A DNA stretch of 64,000 bases from Lysinibacillus sp. 2017 (GCF_003073375.1 NZ_CP029002.1:2342001-2406000), one strand, 5' to 3'; positions 23,743 to 33,258 are shown, counted from the first letter of the stretch. Numbers and translations are program-made. Notes: a model not told the origin generated them from the sequence alone.

Positions 23743-24142
23743 TGTAATCTTAAATAAGACGACTACAATCGAACGCTGTGTGAATCGAATTCATGAGGTG
23801 TATGCCGGCAACCCAAAAAATTTAGAAGATTTCACAAAGCAAGATAGCATTATTTTAAATATTCAACGTGCGTGTGAGGCAAGTATTGACTTAGCCATGC
23901 ACATTGTTAGTGAACGAAAATTAGGCGTTCCAAAAGCAAGCCGTGAAGGATTTAAGCTGCTACAGGAGGCTGGCTTACTTGATGCAACATTAGCCAAAAC
24001 ATTGATGAACATGGTAGGCTTTCGTAACATCGCTGTACACGACTATCAATCGCTTGAATTGGAAATTTTACAAGCTATTTTAGAGAAGCATATTAATGAT
24101 TTTAAAGATTTCACGAAGGTAATTTTGCAGTTAGAGAAATAA
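23735..24142 (+). CDS. hepT: HepT-type HEPN ribonuclease toxin (DUF86)
   Basis: 135 residues, all helical. The catalytic HEPN motif Rx4HxY is present as RNIAVHDY (about residues 104-111), and the opening NKTTTIERCVNRIHEVY is typical of DUF86. It cleaves RNA (tRNA in studied cases) when not AMPylated. The ATG at 23735 matches the family start; an upstream GTG at 23723 is less likely. Together with mntA it forms a stress or phage-defence type toxin-antitoxin pair. Confidence 0.9.
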   Translation: MNDVILNKTTTIERCVNRIHEVYAGNPKNLEDFTKQDSIILNIQRACEASIDLAMHIVSERKLGVPKASREGFKLLQEAGLLDATLAKTLMNMVGFRNIAVHDYQSLELEILQAILEKHINDFKDFTKVILQLEK

Positions 24143-24208
24143 TTGGGAAATTTTAATTAGACAACTAGAATGAAACGAACTTAAAATACTTCTTCATTAG
24201 GAGGATTT

Positions 24209-24814
24209 ATGCTCATATCTTCTGTAATCTTTAGTTGGCTCGGACTATTTCTATTTTTAATTTTAATTGTTATTCATAAACAGCTAGTAAGCCGAAATGA
24301 ATATGCCTTAATACATACAATAATGGCTTTAAAATTTGCTTTTTGGATGCCGCTACCTATCGCATTATATCTCTACTTAGACTCTTCCATATTATTAGCC
24401 GGAACGATATTTGGTTTACTCTATGTTTTCATGCAGCTAATCACAATGACTATTCAAGCTGGACATAATATTTTTGTTATTAAACAAACCTCGAGAGATG
24501 CTACTTTTAATGCTACGAGTGATTTTTTATTTGCAGCAATTTCAAAGCCTTTCGAAGCCATAGCAAATGTATTTAAAAGTATATGGTCACTTTTTCTCGG
24601 CATTGCATTTTGGCAAAGTGGCGAGCATGTTTTTGCTAGCTTCATGTTTTTATTCAGCCTGCTCATAATTTATTATTTTGCCCTTGCCGTTAAAGAAAGC
24701 CTTCTCCACTCCAATACGGTTCTCTCTAAATTCAAAAACAATATGATTTTCACCAATCTAGAAACGTTATTATTATTTATACTATTAACAACCTACATTA
24801 CATTACATCTTTAA
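24209..24814 (+). CDS. Multi-spanning membrane protein, function unknown
   Basis: 201 residues with about five to six hydrophobic helices (4-25, 33-55, 62-84, 122-160 and 180-199) and a basic, aromatic-rich cytoplasmic loop (about 93-120, QTSRDATFNATSDFLFAAIS). AGGAGG sits at ideal distance from the ATG. It is a single gene between the toxin-antitoxin pair and a terminator at 24817. No family recognised. Confidence 0.7.
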   Translation: MLISSVIFSWLGLFLFLILIVIHKQLVSRNEYALIHTIMALKFAFWMPLPIALYLYLDSSILLAGTIFGLLYVFMQLITMTIQAGHNIFVIKQTSRDATFNATSDFLFAAISKPFEAIANVFKSIWSLFLGIAFWQSGEHVFASFMFLFSLLIIYYFALAVKESLLHSNTVLSKFKNNMIFTNLETLLLFILLTTYITLHL

Positions 24815-24816
24815 CG

Positions 24817-24859
24817 AAAAATCCTACTACAAAATTTTTAATGTGTAGTAGGATTTTTT
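24817..24859 (+). terminator. Intrinsic terminator after the membrane-protein gene
   Basis: The 13-bp stem AAAATCCTACTAC/GTAGTAGGATTTT is followed by further T residues. Confidence 0.85.
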
Positions 24860-24882
24860 AGACCTAAATTGAATAGTTTTTT

Positions 24883-24915
24883 CCGCACTTACTTATGATA
24901 CGGTTCACCATATCA
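24883..24915 (+). repeat. Short hairpin repeat, family 2, copy 5 (3' half lost)
   Basis: CGCACTTACTTATGATACGG followed by TTCACCATAT; the right arm of the outer stem is missing. Confidence 0.65.
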
Positions 24916-24919
24916 CATA

Positions 24920-25097
24920 CTAACCCTCCCCAAATATAGCTCGTTTTTTGCAAGTATCACAGCTCATCCAGTACATTAAATTGCGGTATTCTACCTGTTT
25001 AATATAATCCAATCGTAGGCCTACTTTTTTGCTTCTGTTCGAGATTTTTAACGCTTCCTTCAACTTATCGTTTAGGCAAAACGAGAATACCTACCAT
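24920..25097 (-). pseudogene. Small frameshifted gene, identity unknown
   Basis: GGGGGTAAGCTCA precedes an ATG at 25097 whose frame ends after ten codons. A neighbouring frame is open for 56 codons to TAG at 24920 and reads LKEALKISNRSKKVGLRLDY, IKQVEYRNLMYWMSCDTCKK, RAIFGEG. The CDTCKK end looks like a real zinc-type or redox motif. A one-base shift would join the two. I do not recognise the family. Confidence 0.35.
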
Positions 25098-25295
25098 TGA
25101 GCTTACCCCCTTTCCTAAAACATTGTTCGTGCTCATATATTGATAGTTAGAAGGCTTGATTCGTCAACAATCTACATGTAGATTGGACGGCTTGCCCGTT
25201 CATTGCACTCACTTCCAAAAAGTTGTAGACAAATGCCCTAAGTGACACTTCTCCATCTGCAATTCGGAAGTCGCGATTACTCTCTGCAATACAAT

Positions 25296-25335
25296 AAAAA
25301 ACAGCTACATTAATCATAGCTAATGTAGCTGCTTA
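25296..25335 (-). terminator. Terminator of the permease gene
   Basis: GCAGCTACATTA pairs with TAATGTAGCTGT, with a T-run on the minus strand. It was duplicated together with the permease 3' end at 19123-19162. Confidence 0.8.
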
Positions 25336-25362
25336 TCGTTATTTATCTATACAGTATTTCAA

Positions 25363-26754
25363 CTAAATCAAAAACATCGCAACAATCGTTGTAACCACTA
25401 ACCCAATAATAACTGGAACAAGATTACGTCTCGCGAGCTCAAACGGACTTACGTTACAAATTGCTGCAGCTGGTATAAGCGCCCAAGGAATTAAAGTTCC
25501 TCCACCAACCCAGATTGCGGCTATTTGACCAAGTGCGGTTAATGTAGCTGTCCCCTCACCTATCGCCGTACCAAATAGATTCCCAATAGAACCGACTAAT
25601 GAAATGCCTGAAAATCCAGAACCATCAAGTCCTGTAATCGCCCCAACACCTGTTAATGTCACAACCGCAATCTCTTTTGTTATGGGTACGACTGCAGCTA
25701 AGGATGCACCTAAATCATTGACAATTCCATTCGATGCCTTCGGTAAATAATCCCCAATAATCGCGTTAAATCCAGAGTCCCCAAGATAGAAGAAAGCGGC
25801 AATCGGTATTACTGGACCAAACACCCTAAACCCAAATTGGAAACCTTTTATGAAATAATTGGTCGTTTCATCTAAGCCCTTCTTTTTATGTGCAACCATA
25901 CATAGTAAAAGCAATATAAATACGGCCGTTCCTCCGATTAAGGCGGTAGCGTCGCCGCCTTGTAGCTTGAACACAGCCATTGCTACAACATCTAATAGAA
26001 ACGCGACAGGAATTAAAATAGCAAAGAATCGTTTTTGCGTGAGCGTTAGTAAATCCTCTGGTGTTTCCACATCAATATTTCCTTCATAGGAACCTACCAT
26101 GTCCATCTTCCCGCGCTTCATATCACGTCTCAACATTATAAATGCCACAATGGTCGTCACTACGCCCATGACAATAACAAGCGGTATACTTGCCGAAATA
26201 ACATCACCTACTGGAATTCCCGCTGCATCCGCTGTAATCTTCGGCGCGCCTTGAATGACAAAATCGCTTGATAAAGCAATACCATGGCCAAATAAATTCA
26301 TGGCCATTGCAACACCAAGTGCAGGAAGTCCCGCGCGAATCGCCACTGGCAATAAAACAGCCCCTAAAAGTGCCACAGCTGGTGATGGCCAGAAGAACCA
26401 AGAAATAATCATCATCAATATCCCAATCGTCCAATAGGCAAGTGTTGGTGTTCTAATAATTTTCGTAAACGGTGCAATCATTACTTCATTAATACCCGTT
26501 TTTGATAATACTCGGCTCATTGCAACAATAATTGAAATAATTAAGATGGTCGATAACAATTCCGTAATCGCATAAATAAAACTCGAAAAAATACCACTAA
26601 TTGAAGCAGTAAGATTACCTGTTGCCACAAATGCAATAATGAAAATCCCTAAAATACAAATAAGTGATGTATCCAATCGTCTCACCATAAAACCGATAAT
26701 GAGAACAATAAATAAAACATATATCCAATGGAGTGCAACTAACTCAATCGCCAC
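25363..26754 (-). CDS. Ion transporter superfamily permease (GntP/CitMHS-like)
   Basis: 463 residues, about 11-12 membrane helices. The helices contain polar turns such as SWFFWPSPAVALLGAVLLPV and NLFGHGIALSSDFVIQGAPK, which resemble the substrate loops of IT-superfamily carriers for organic acids or Na+/H+ exchange. The GTG at 26754 is chosen because GGAGAAGG lies upstream; a longer in-frame start would add a soluble tail with no ribosome site. The substrate is unassigned. It is monocistronic, and a decayed copy of its 3' end lies at 19189. Confidence 0.75.
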   Translation of the reverse strand: MAIELVALHWIYVLFIVLIIGFMVRRLDTSLICILGIFIIAFVATGNLTASISGIFSSFIYAITELLSTILIISIIVAMSRVLSKTGINEVMIAPFTKIIRTPTLAYWTIGILMMIISWFFWPSPAVALLGAVLLPVAIRAGLPALGVAMAMNLFGHGIALSSDFVIQGAPKITADAAGIPVGDVISASIPLVIVMGVVTTIVAFIMLRRDMKRGKMDMVGSYEGNIDVETPEDLLTLTQKRFFAILIPVAFLLDVVAMAVFKLQGGDATALIGGTAVFILLLLCMVAHKKKGLDETTNYFIKGFQFGFRVFGPVIPIAAFFYLGDSGFNAIIGDYLPKASNGIVNDLGASLAAVVPITKEIAVVTLTGVGAITGLDGSGFSGISLVGSIGNLFGTAIGEGTATLTALGQIAAIWVGGGTLIPWALIPAAAICNVSPFELARRNLVPVIIGLVVTTIVAMFLI

Positions 26755-26902
26755 ACTTTTTTCCTTCTCCCTTTTTGAATAGCATATGGGGAAAAATAGT
26801 GGAGGTGCGCACCCAAACATAATAATTTATTATTTTCATTTGAGGCAATCGCCTAATCTTTTTGTCATTTAACTAGCCTGTATTCAGTTACTTTTGTAAA
26901 AA

Positions 26903-26946
26903 CAAAAAAGCAGCATCTCCCACAAGCGATGGAAGATACTGCTTCA
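26903..26946 (-). terminator. Intrinsic terminator of rlmN
   Basis: Leftward, AAGCAGTATCTTCC pairs with GGGAGATGCTGCTT and is followed by TTTTTG. Confidence 0.8.
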
Positions 26947-26971
26947 TTGTTATTAAAAATTTATTTTTAAT

Positions 26972-28039
26972 TTATTGTACAGCATCTTTCTTAAGCTGTT
27001 TACTGCGTAGCTGACCACATGCTGCATCAATATCCGTACCGTGTTCTTGACGGATTTTACAATTGACGCCGTTCTTTTTCAACGTATCATAGAATGCTAA
27101 CACCGATGCTTGTTCACTTCTTTGATATTGGCTATGTTCATCTACTGGGTTGTACGGAATTAAGTTGACATACAGTTGATCTTTAATATCAACAAATAGT
27201 TCTGCAAGCTCTATTGCTTCTTGTTTATGATCGTTTACATCTTTTAATAAAATATATTCAATCGTCAATCTACGGTTCGTTTTTTCTAAATAATATTTCA
27301 ATGACGCCATTAATTTTTCAATTGGCATTGCACGGTTAATTTTCATAATGCGCGTTCTCAGTTCATTATTCGGCGCATGTAAAGAAATCGCTAAATTTAC
27401 TGGTAATCCTGCATCCGTAAAGTCATAAATCTTGTTAATAATTCCACTTGTCGATACAGTAATTTTTCTACCCGCAATCGCTAGGCCTTTATGATCCATC
27501 ACGACATTTAAAAAGTCTAATAAATTTACGAAGTTATCAAATGGCTCGCCAATACCCATTACAACAATATGACTTACTAGCTCATCATTGCCTAATTGAT
27601 CTAGATGAAGTTGCACATTCATAATCTGCTCGACAATTTCTCCAGCTGTTAAATCACGGCTTTTTGCGATGATTCCACTTGCACAGAAACTACAGCCAAT
27701 GTTACAGCCCACTTGTGTCGTAACACAAACAGATAAGCCGTATTTTTGGCGCATCATAACTGTTTCAATCAAACTGCCATCTTTTAATTTAAATAAAAAT
27801 TTAACCGTTCCATCCGCAGACTCTTGTTTAACATGTTGTGTTAATGTTTGAATGACAAAGTTATCTGCTAGTAGCTGCACAAATTCCGGGTTTACATCTT
27901 TCATCTCCGAAAAATCCGTTATACGCTTTCTATAAAGAAAATCCCATACTTGCAATGCTCTCGATGGTTTATGACCATGTGCTACAAGCCACTCCCTCAG
28001 TTGCTCTAATGTTAATCCATAAATGGATGATTTGTTCAT
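26972..28039 (-). CDS. rlmN: Dual-specificity RNA methyltransferase RlmN
   Basis: 355 residues. A radical-SAM enzyme that makes m2A at 23S rRNA A2503 and at tRNA A37. The cluster-binding triad is CNIGCSFC (CxxxCxxC), followed by MGIGEPFDN and ISLHAPN; the C-terminal mechanistic cysteine lies in DAACGQLR. Sequence around [20 protein letters not shown] follows RlmN rather than the Cfr resistance enzymes. The ATG at 28039 is supported by AAAGAGG. It is not in the usual prkC-linked position, so it may be a second copy. Confidence 0.9.
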   Translation of the reverse strand: MNKSSIYGLTLEQLREWLVAHGHKPSRALQVWDFLYRKRITDFSEMKDVNPEFVQLLADNFVIQTLTQHVKQESADGTVKFLFKLKDGSLIETVMMRQKYGLSVCVTTQVGCNIGCSFCASGIIAKSRDLTAGEIVEQIMNVQLHLDQLGNDELVSHIVVMGIGEPFDNFVNLLDFLNVVMDHKGLAIAGRKITVSTSGIINKIYDFTDAGLPVNLAISLHAPNNELRTRIMKINRAMPIEKLMASLKYYLEKTNRRLTIEYILLKDVNDHKQEAIELAELFVDIKDQLYVNLIPYNPVDEHSQYQRSEQASVLAFYDTLKKNGVNCKIRQEHGTDIDAACGQLRSKQLKKDAVQ

Positions 28040-28098
28040 AATGTGCCTCTTTCCTTGATCTTTAAAAATCACTTCTATTAATCATTATTTTTTATCTA

Positions 28099-28118
28099 AT
28101 CGCACTTATTTATGATGC
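28099..28118 (+). repeat. Short hairpin repeat, family 2, copy 6 (left arm only)
   Basis: ATCGCACTTATTTATGATGC matches the first 18 bases of the family, then diverges. Confidence 0.5.
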
Positions 28119-28246
28119 ATGCTTCTTTACTAGTCTAATCATATTACAAATTAGGCATGAAAAAAAGTAATTCGAAAAATGAAATCGAAAATCTTCACTA
28201 CTTGTTCTTTATTTCTCAATCCGCGCAAAGTACATCAGCATAAAAA

Positions 28247-28333
28247 AAGCAGTTCAAGATGAAGGTAAGTTATCAATAAGCAATTGGCTCAAACACTCTT
28301 TGATATCAAACACATCTTCTTGAACTGCCATTA
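28247..28333 (-). terminator. Long-loop terminator after ltaS
   Basis: Leftward, GGCAGTTCAAGAAGATG pairs with CATCTTGAACTGC, followed by TTTTTTT. The loop is about 50 bases and includes the palindrome TTTGATATCAAA, larger than a normal terminator loop. Confidence 0.6.
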
Positions 28334-28343
28334 AATTTAAAAA

Positions 28344-30296
28344 TTATTCAGATTCAACAGTTGCATCATTATTGTAATTGTATTGTGAAGGATCCACTGG
28401 TGTAAATCCTGTTGGCGTATAGAATCTCAATAAATCACCATTCACTACTTTATCGGAAAATTTTAATTTCTCATCCACTTTATTTTTGATTGCATTTGCC
28501 AAATCTAATTGACTATCATCTAATAGCAAACCAGTTTGATTATCGTAAAATTTTTCATTAATTGAATAAATCGTAGGGCTAACAAAATCGCCATTTCTAA
28601 ATGGAACAATTTCACTATGCTCTTGTGATAGTAGATCTGAACCAAATTGAATAAAGTTTTGCGTATTGACTCCTAATAAATGTAACACTGTTGGTAGGAC
28701 ATCCGTTTGACCACCATAAGTATCTTTTGTTCCGCCTTGCATTCCTGGAACATGGATTAATAATGGCACACGTTGTAAATTAGCACTTTCAAATGGTGTA
28801 ATTTCTTTTCCAATAATTTGTTCCATCGCATTATTATGATTTTCAGAAATACCATAATGGTCACCATAAAGAACAATCATCGTATTATCATATAAACCTA
28901 ATTCTTTTAATTGATTGACAAACTGTTCGATTGCTTCATCGGCATAACGTGCAGTTTGGAAGTAATTATCAACAGACGCATCGCCAGTCTGAGCTTTTTC
29001 AATTGTTACTAAATCTTGATCCATTTTATACGGATAGTGATTCCCTACCGTAATAAATTTCGTATAAAACGGTTGTGGTAATGCTTGTAAAAGATTTGTT
29101 GATTGTTCAAAGAATGGTTTATCTAACAAGCCATATTCAGCCATGTCCTCTGGAGAGCTTGTGTCATAGAAACTTGCATCATAAAATCTATCATATCCGA
29201 ATGATTTATAAATAACATTTCGATTCCAAAAGCTTCCGTTATTCCCATGGAAGACTGCTGATGTATAGCCATGATCTTTTAAAATACTAGGTGCTGCTTG
29301 GTACGTATTTTGTGCTTTTGTAATATAAGCCGATCCTTGTGGTAACCCAAATAATGAATTTTCCAACATAAACCCTGCATCTGATGTTTTACCTTGAGCT
29401 GTTTGATGGAAGAAATTATTAAAGTACAATGTATTATCATCTTTCGCTAGTGAATTTAAAAATGGTGTCACTTCTTCACCGTTTAATTTATAGTCAAAAA
29501 TAAAGTTTTGGAATGACTCTAAATGTAAATAGATAACGTTCATTCCTTTTGCTGCGCCAAAATATTGTGCATTTGGTTCGGCATAGTTGGATTTTGTATA
29601 GTTGATTACTTCTGTAATATCACTACTATCCGCTAAAGCACGTTCTGATGATGCTTCTATTGTTTTAACTGAATCATAAATCACATAGTTATACATACCT
29701 AAATATTTCACAATATAAGTTCTGTCAAAACCGCGACTTAATAATTGCGGACGATCCGCTTCAGCTAATTGTAAATTTGTGATTAATACGATAAATGCCA
29801 TCGCAATAATGGCAATTGCTTTTTTGAATCCAATACGATTTGTTTCTTTTTGAATTTTACGAGAGAATCGTAAGTAAAACATGACAATTACATCTAAGAA
29901 GAACAAAATATCATATGGTTTTAGTAATGAAACGATACTTCCACCTATATCCCCAAAGTTCTGTGTTTGGAAAATGGTTGGCAACGTAATGAAATCACTA
30001 AAGAATCGGTAATAAACCGCATTCGAATATAAAAGGATCGACATAAGCGTATATAAGATGACTAACGCCGAATATTTTCTCTTCCCTTTAAATAAAAATG
30101 AACATGCTAAAAATAGCATGATTGAACCTAGAGGACTTAGTATTAAAAGGAATTGTTGAAGAGATCCTTCTACACCTAAGTCAAATTGTGCTGATTGAGT
30201 TACGTATGTTTTTACCCATAACATCAAAACAGCTACTGAATATATCCATAAGAAGTTGTTTGCTCGTTCAGATTTTTTACTAAATAAATTTTTCAT
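28344..30296 (-). CDS. ltaS: LtaS-type polyglycerol-phosphate synthase (lipoteichoic acid synthase family)
   Basis: 650 residues: five N-terminal membrane helices (to about residue 185), a linker, and an extracellular sulfatase-fold domain. The catalytic Thr lies in QGKTSDAGFMLENSLFG, with metal residues in LYGDHYGISENHN and E in LHLESFQNF. It transfers glycerol phosphate from phosphatidylglycerol to build type I lipoteichoic acid. Bacillales often have several paralogues (LtaS, YfnI, YqgS, YvgJ), and which one this is cannot be told. Confidence 0.9.
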   Translation of the reverse strand: MKNLFSKKSERANNFLWIYSVAVLMLWVKTYVTQSAQFDLGVEGSLQQFLLILSPLGSIMLFLACSFLFKGKRKYSALVILYTLMSILLYSNAVYYRFFSDFITLPTIFQTQNFGDIGGSIVSLLKPYDILFFLDVIVMFYLRFSRKIQKETNRIGFKKAIAIIAMAFIVLITNLQLAEADRPQLLSRGFDRTYIVKYLGMYNYVIYDSVKTIEASSERALADSSDITEVINYTKSNYAEPNAQYFGAAKGMNVIYLHLESFQNFIFDYKLNGEEVTPFLNSLAKDDNTLYFNNFFHQTAQGKTSDAGFMLENSLFGLPQGSAYITKAQNTYQAAPSILKDHGYTSAVFHGNNGSFWNRNVIYKSFGYDRFYDASFYDTSSPEDMAEYGLLDKPFFEQSTNLLQALPQPFYTKFITVGNHYPYKMDQDLVTIEKAQTGDASVDNYFQTARYADEAIEQFVNQLKELGLYDNTMIVLYGDHYGISENHNNAMEQIIGKEITPFESANLQRVPLLIHVPGMQGGTKDTYGGQTDVLPTVLHLLGVNTQNFIQFGSDLLSQEHSEIVPFRNGDFVSPTIYSINEKFYDNQTGLLLDDSQLDLANAIKNKVDEKLKFSDKVVNGDLLRFYTPTGFTPVDPSQYNYNNDATVESE

Positions 30297-30575
30297 TTTG
30301 CACCTACTTTATTTACTTCTATTAAATTGAGATTTTACTGTCGAATAGCATATCAAATAAATATTAATTTATATTATTTTTCGCAACCAAAATATACTAC
30401 TTCTGATTGAGACTTCTGTCAAGATAAGTGTACTAATGTTCGACAATTCATATAGTTTCTACTATTAAGTCATACATTGGCAAGGAAGAAATGGAAGATA
30501 GGAACCCTTAAATTTTTAGTTCTAAACGCATTCTTTTAATCTTACAGTGTAAAAAAGAATTAAAGGGGAAAACAA

Positions 30576-31460
30576 ATGGAGGTTGACGGGGTATTCTCTG
30601 GCGGGGGCATTAAAGGATTTGCTTACGTAGGAGCATTACAGATGTTAGAGCAACGCGGGATACAATTTAAGCGCGTAGCTGGCACGAGTGCTGGCGCGAT
30701 TTTAGCAGCCTTTATTGCTGCGGGCTTTAATGCACAAGAGCTTGAAGACATTTTTGATGAACTTAACTTGAAAGTATTACTGGATCCACCGAAAATATGT
30801 ATCGGTATGCCCTTTTTAAAATGGGTCAATTTATATATGCGATTTGGGATGTATCGCGGAAAGTCGTTAGAAAAATGGTTCCTTCAAAAATTATCGACAA
30901 AAGGCATCTATTCATTTGGTGATTTACCAAACGGTGCATTAAAGCTCGTTGCTTCTGATTTAACGAATGGTAGAATTCTAGTACTACCAGACGATTTACA
31001 TCAATACGGAATTGATGGCAATTCATTCCCAGTTTCTCGCGCGTTACGTATGAGTTGCGGACTTCCTTTTTTCTTTGAGCCCGTTTATTTAAATGATGGC
31101 CAAAAGGAATGTGTTATTGTGGATGGTGGTGTATTGAGCAATTTTCCACTCTGGATTTATGATAACGGATTCAAAATAAGGCCTGTTATTGGGATAAAGC
31201 TAAGTAGTGCTAGTGATGAAATGGAACCGCATAAAATTAATAATGCGATTCAACTATTTGAAGCCCTCTTTTCAACGATGAAAAATGCACACGACAATCG
31301 ATATATCGGACGAAGGCATGAGAGGAACATCATTTTTATTCCAGTCGAAATGTATAGTGCCACCCAATTTGATATGGGGGATGAAGAGAAGCAAAAATTA
31401 ATAGGTATTGGCAAAGAACGGGCTCTTCATTTTTTAAAAACCTGGTCCCCGATTTGGTAA
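30576..31460 (+). CDS. Patatin-like phospholipase
   Basis: 294 residues. The serine-aspartate dyad is clear: oxyanion loop GVFSGGGIKGFAYVGAL, nucleophile in VAGTSAGAILAAF (GxSxG) and catalytic Asp in VDGGVLSNFP. It is cytoplasmic, without a signal peptide, and probably hydrolyses membrane lipids or acyl esters. AAAGGGG precedes the ATG. It is divergent from ltaS with about 280 bases between, in which I saw no special site. Confidence 0.9.
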   Translation: MEVDGVFSGGGIKGFAYVGALQMLEQRGIQFKRVAGTSAGAILAAFIAAGFNAQELEDIFDELNLKVLLDPPKICIGMPFLKWVNLYMRFGMYRGKSLEKWFLQKLSTKGIYSFGDLPNGALKLVASDLTNGRILVLPDDLHQYGIDGNSFPVSRALRMSCGLPFFFEPVYLNDGQKECVIVDGGVLSNFPLWIYDNGFKIRPVIGIKLSSASDEMEPHKINNAIQLFEALFSTMKNAHDNRYIGRRHERNIIFIPVEMYSATQFDMGDEEKQKLIGIGKERALHFLKTWSPIW

Positions 31461-31610
31461 TATCCATTTAGATGAGCGAATAGCGCAAAGAATTATCATT
31501 CCGATTTTTAATAACTTTTCAATAATAAAAAATTTTCTATTACAAACATCCATACGTATTAATATTTCTTACATATTCTGAACTAATCCTAAATAAAAGA
31601 GGTGATTTAT

Positions 31611-31745
31611 ATGGGTTCAGTTGGGTATGATAACGGCGGCGGCGGTAGTGGAGGATACGGCCAAGGTTTAAGTTTTACTCTTTTAGTTGTCCTTTTCATT
31701 CTGCTAGTTATTGTTGGAGCTTCTTTCCTTAATACCGGTTACTAG
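31611..31745 (+). CDS. YjcZ-type small sporulation protein
   Basis: 44 residues. A glycine-rich N-terminus (YDNGGGGSGGYGQG) is followed by one membrane helix and the family ending (FTLLVVLFILLVIVGASFL). This matches YjcZ/YhfH-like tiny proteins of Bacillales made during sporulation. AGAGGTGAT precedes the ATG, and a terminator follows at 31810. Its function is unknown. Confidence 0.85.
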   Translation: MGSVGYDNGGGGSGGYGQGLSFTLLVVLFILLVIVGASFLNTGY

Positions 31746-31809
31746 TATATATTTTAAAAATATGTATGTAACTATTATATAAAAATTTCTTTACCTATAC
31801 AGCAATCTA

Positions 31810-31842
31810 AAAAGAGTAGCCGTTTTATTGGCTACTCTTTTA
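31810..31842 (+). terminator. Intrinsic terminator after the YjcZ-type gene
   Basis: The stem AAGAGTAGCC/GGCTACTCTT is followed by TTA-rich sequence. Confidence 0.75.
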
Positions 31843-31905
31843 TATTTGGATACATCATGAAAAAGATTTACGGGGAGATTCTCGCACTGATAATGCACTA
31901 TTGTA

Positions 31906-33045
31906 TTATGGTTTTAGGATAAACTTAATGCTTTGGTCTTCATGATCATGAAACATACGGTATGCTTCACTTGCCTCTGATAGTGGCATTTTATGTGTAA
32001 TAATCTCTGTTGGGTCAATTTTCCCTTGGGCAACCATATCATAAAGCATCTTACTGTAATGAATAGCAGGAGCTTGTCCCATTTTTAATGTCACGTTGCG
32101 CTCAAACATATTGCCAAGGGGGAACATATTGTACATGGCCCCGTAAACACCTGTTAGTTGAATGATCCCAAACTTCCTTACTGCCTTAATGCCAACTTGA
32201 ATAGCACTTAATGTTCCGCCCTGTAGCTTCAGCTTCTGCTGCGCCTTCTCAAGCAGTGACATTTTACCGTCCATCCCTACACAGTCTATAACAACATCTG
32301 CACCGCCTCGCGTAATTTCATGTAGATGTCCGCCAATGTCATCAAAATCATCAAAATTGAATATTTCTACATTATTTGTACGCTTTGCATGTTCTAATCG
32401 ATAAGAAAGTGGATCTACGACTAGCACGCGACTTGCACCTTTCATCCATGCAAATTTCTGTACCATTAATCCAACGGGCCCCGATCCTATTACAATAACA
32501 GTATCACCCTTTTTGACACCAGCATGCTCCACACTCCAATAAGCAGTCGGCAACACATCCGAAATAAATAGCAATGCTTCATCTTCTAGCTCACAGGACT
32601 CTGGTACTTTAAACGGGATAAAATTCCCATATGGTACACGCATATATTCAGCCTGGCCCCCTGGAAAATTACCGTAGCGCTCCGTATAACCAAAATAAGC
32701 ACCCGAATCAATTTCTGGATTATCGTTTGAATTATCACACTGACTTTCCATTTTATTTTGGCAGTAAAAGCATTCCCCGCAAGACACATTAAAAGGAATA
32801 ACAACGCGGTCACCTTTTTTCACCTTCGTTACCTCAGGACCAACCTCTACCACAATACCCATCGGTTCATGCCCGATGACAAAGTCTTCTTTTGTCGGAA
32901 TGGATCCACGGAAAATATGAAGATCCGAACCGCAAATAGCAGTAGATGTAATGCGGACAATAATATCATCTGGTTTTTCAATTTTTGCATCTGGGACTTC
33001 CTTTACTTGCACATCTTTTGCACCTTGATATGTTACTGCTTTCAA
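31906..33045 (-). CDS. Zinc-dependent alcohol dehydrogenase, FdhA-like
   Basis: 379 residues. The catalytic zinc site is AICGSDLHIFRG with GHEPMGIVVEVG; the structural zinc cysteines are in CGECFYCQNKMESQCDNSN. The NAD fold has VIVIGSGPVGLMVQKFAWMK. The long form with an insert resembles glutathione-independent formaldehyde dehydrogenase-type enzymes. The TTG at 33045 is chosen because GGAGGG lies 6 bases upstream; an upstream in-frame ATG would overlap that site. The substrate is probably a short aldehyde or alcohol. Confidence 0.88.
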   Translation of the reverse strand: MKAVTYQGAKDVQVKEVPDAKIEKPDDIIVRITSTAICGSDLHIFRGSIPTKEDFVIGHEPMGIVVEVGPEVTKVKKGDRVVIPFNVSCGECFYCQNKMESQCDNSNDNPEIDSGAYFGYTERYGNFPGGQAEYMRVPYGNFIPFKVPESCELEDEALLFISDVLPTAYWSVEHAGVKKGDTVIVIGSGPVGLMVQKFAWMKGASRVLVVDPLSYRLEHAKRTNNVEIFNFDDFDDIGGHLHEITRGGADVVIDCVGMDGKMSLLEKAQQKLKLQGGTLSAIQVGIKAVRKFGIIQLTGVYGAMYNMFPLGNMFERNVTLKMGQAPAIHYSKMLYDMVAQGKIDPTEIITHKMPLSEASEAYRMFHDHEDQSIKFILKP

Positions 33046-33258
33046 ACAGTTCCCTCCTGCTGGATAAGTATTAGTAAATAACTTCAATAAAGTCATTCTT
33101 TTAGTTATTTACCCACTTACCTAAAAAATATACTTCACACTAAAAATGGGGCTGTCAAGGAAGATGTAAATTTCCAGAAAAATCATTACTTGAGTATTAA
33201 TTATCCGCTTAAGGCGGTACTCCTTCGGTGGTCAGAATAAATTCTCACCATCCTCATC

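Noticed and set aside
26755-26820. Longer start for the permease
   Set aside because: It would add a cysteine-rich soluble tail and overlap the GGAGAAGG ribosome site.
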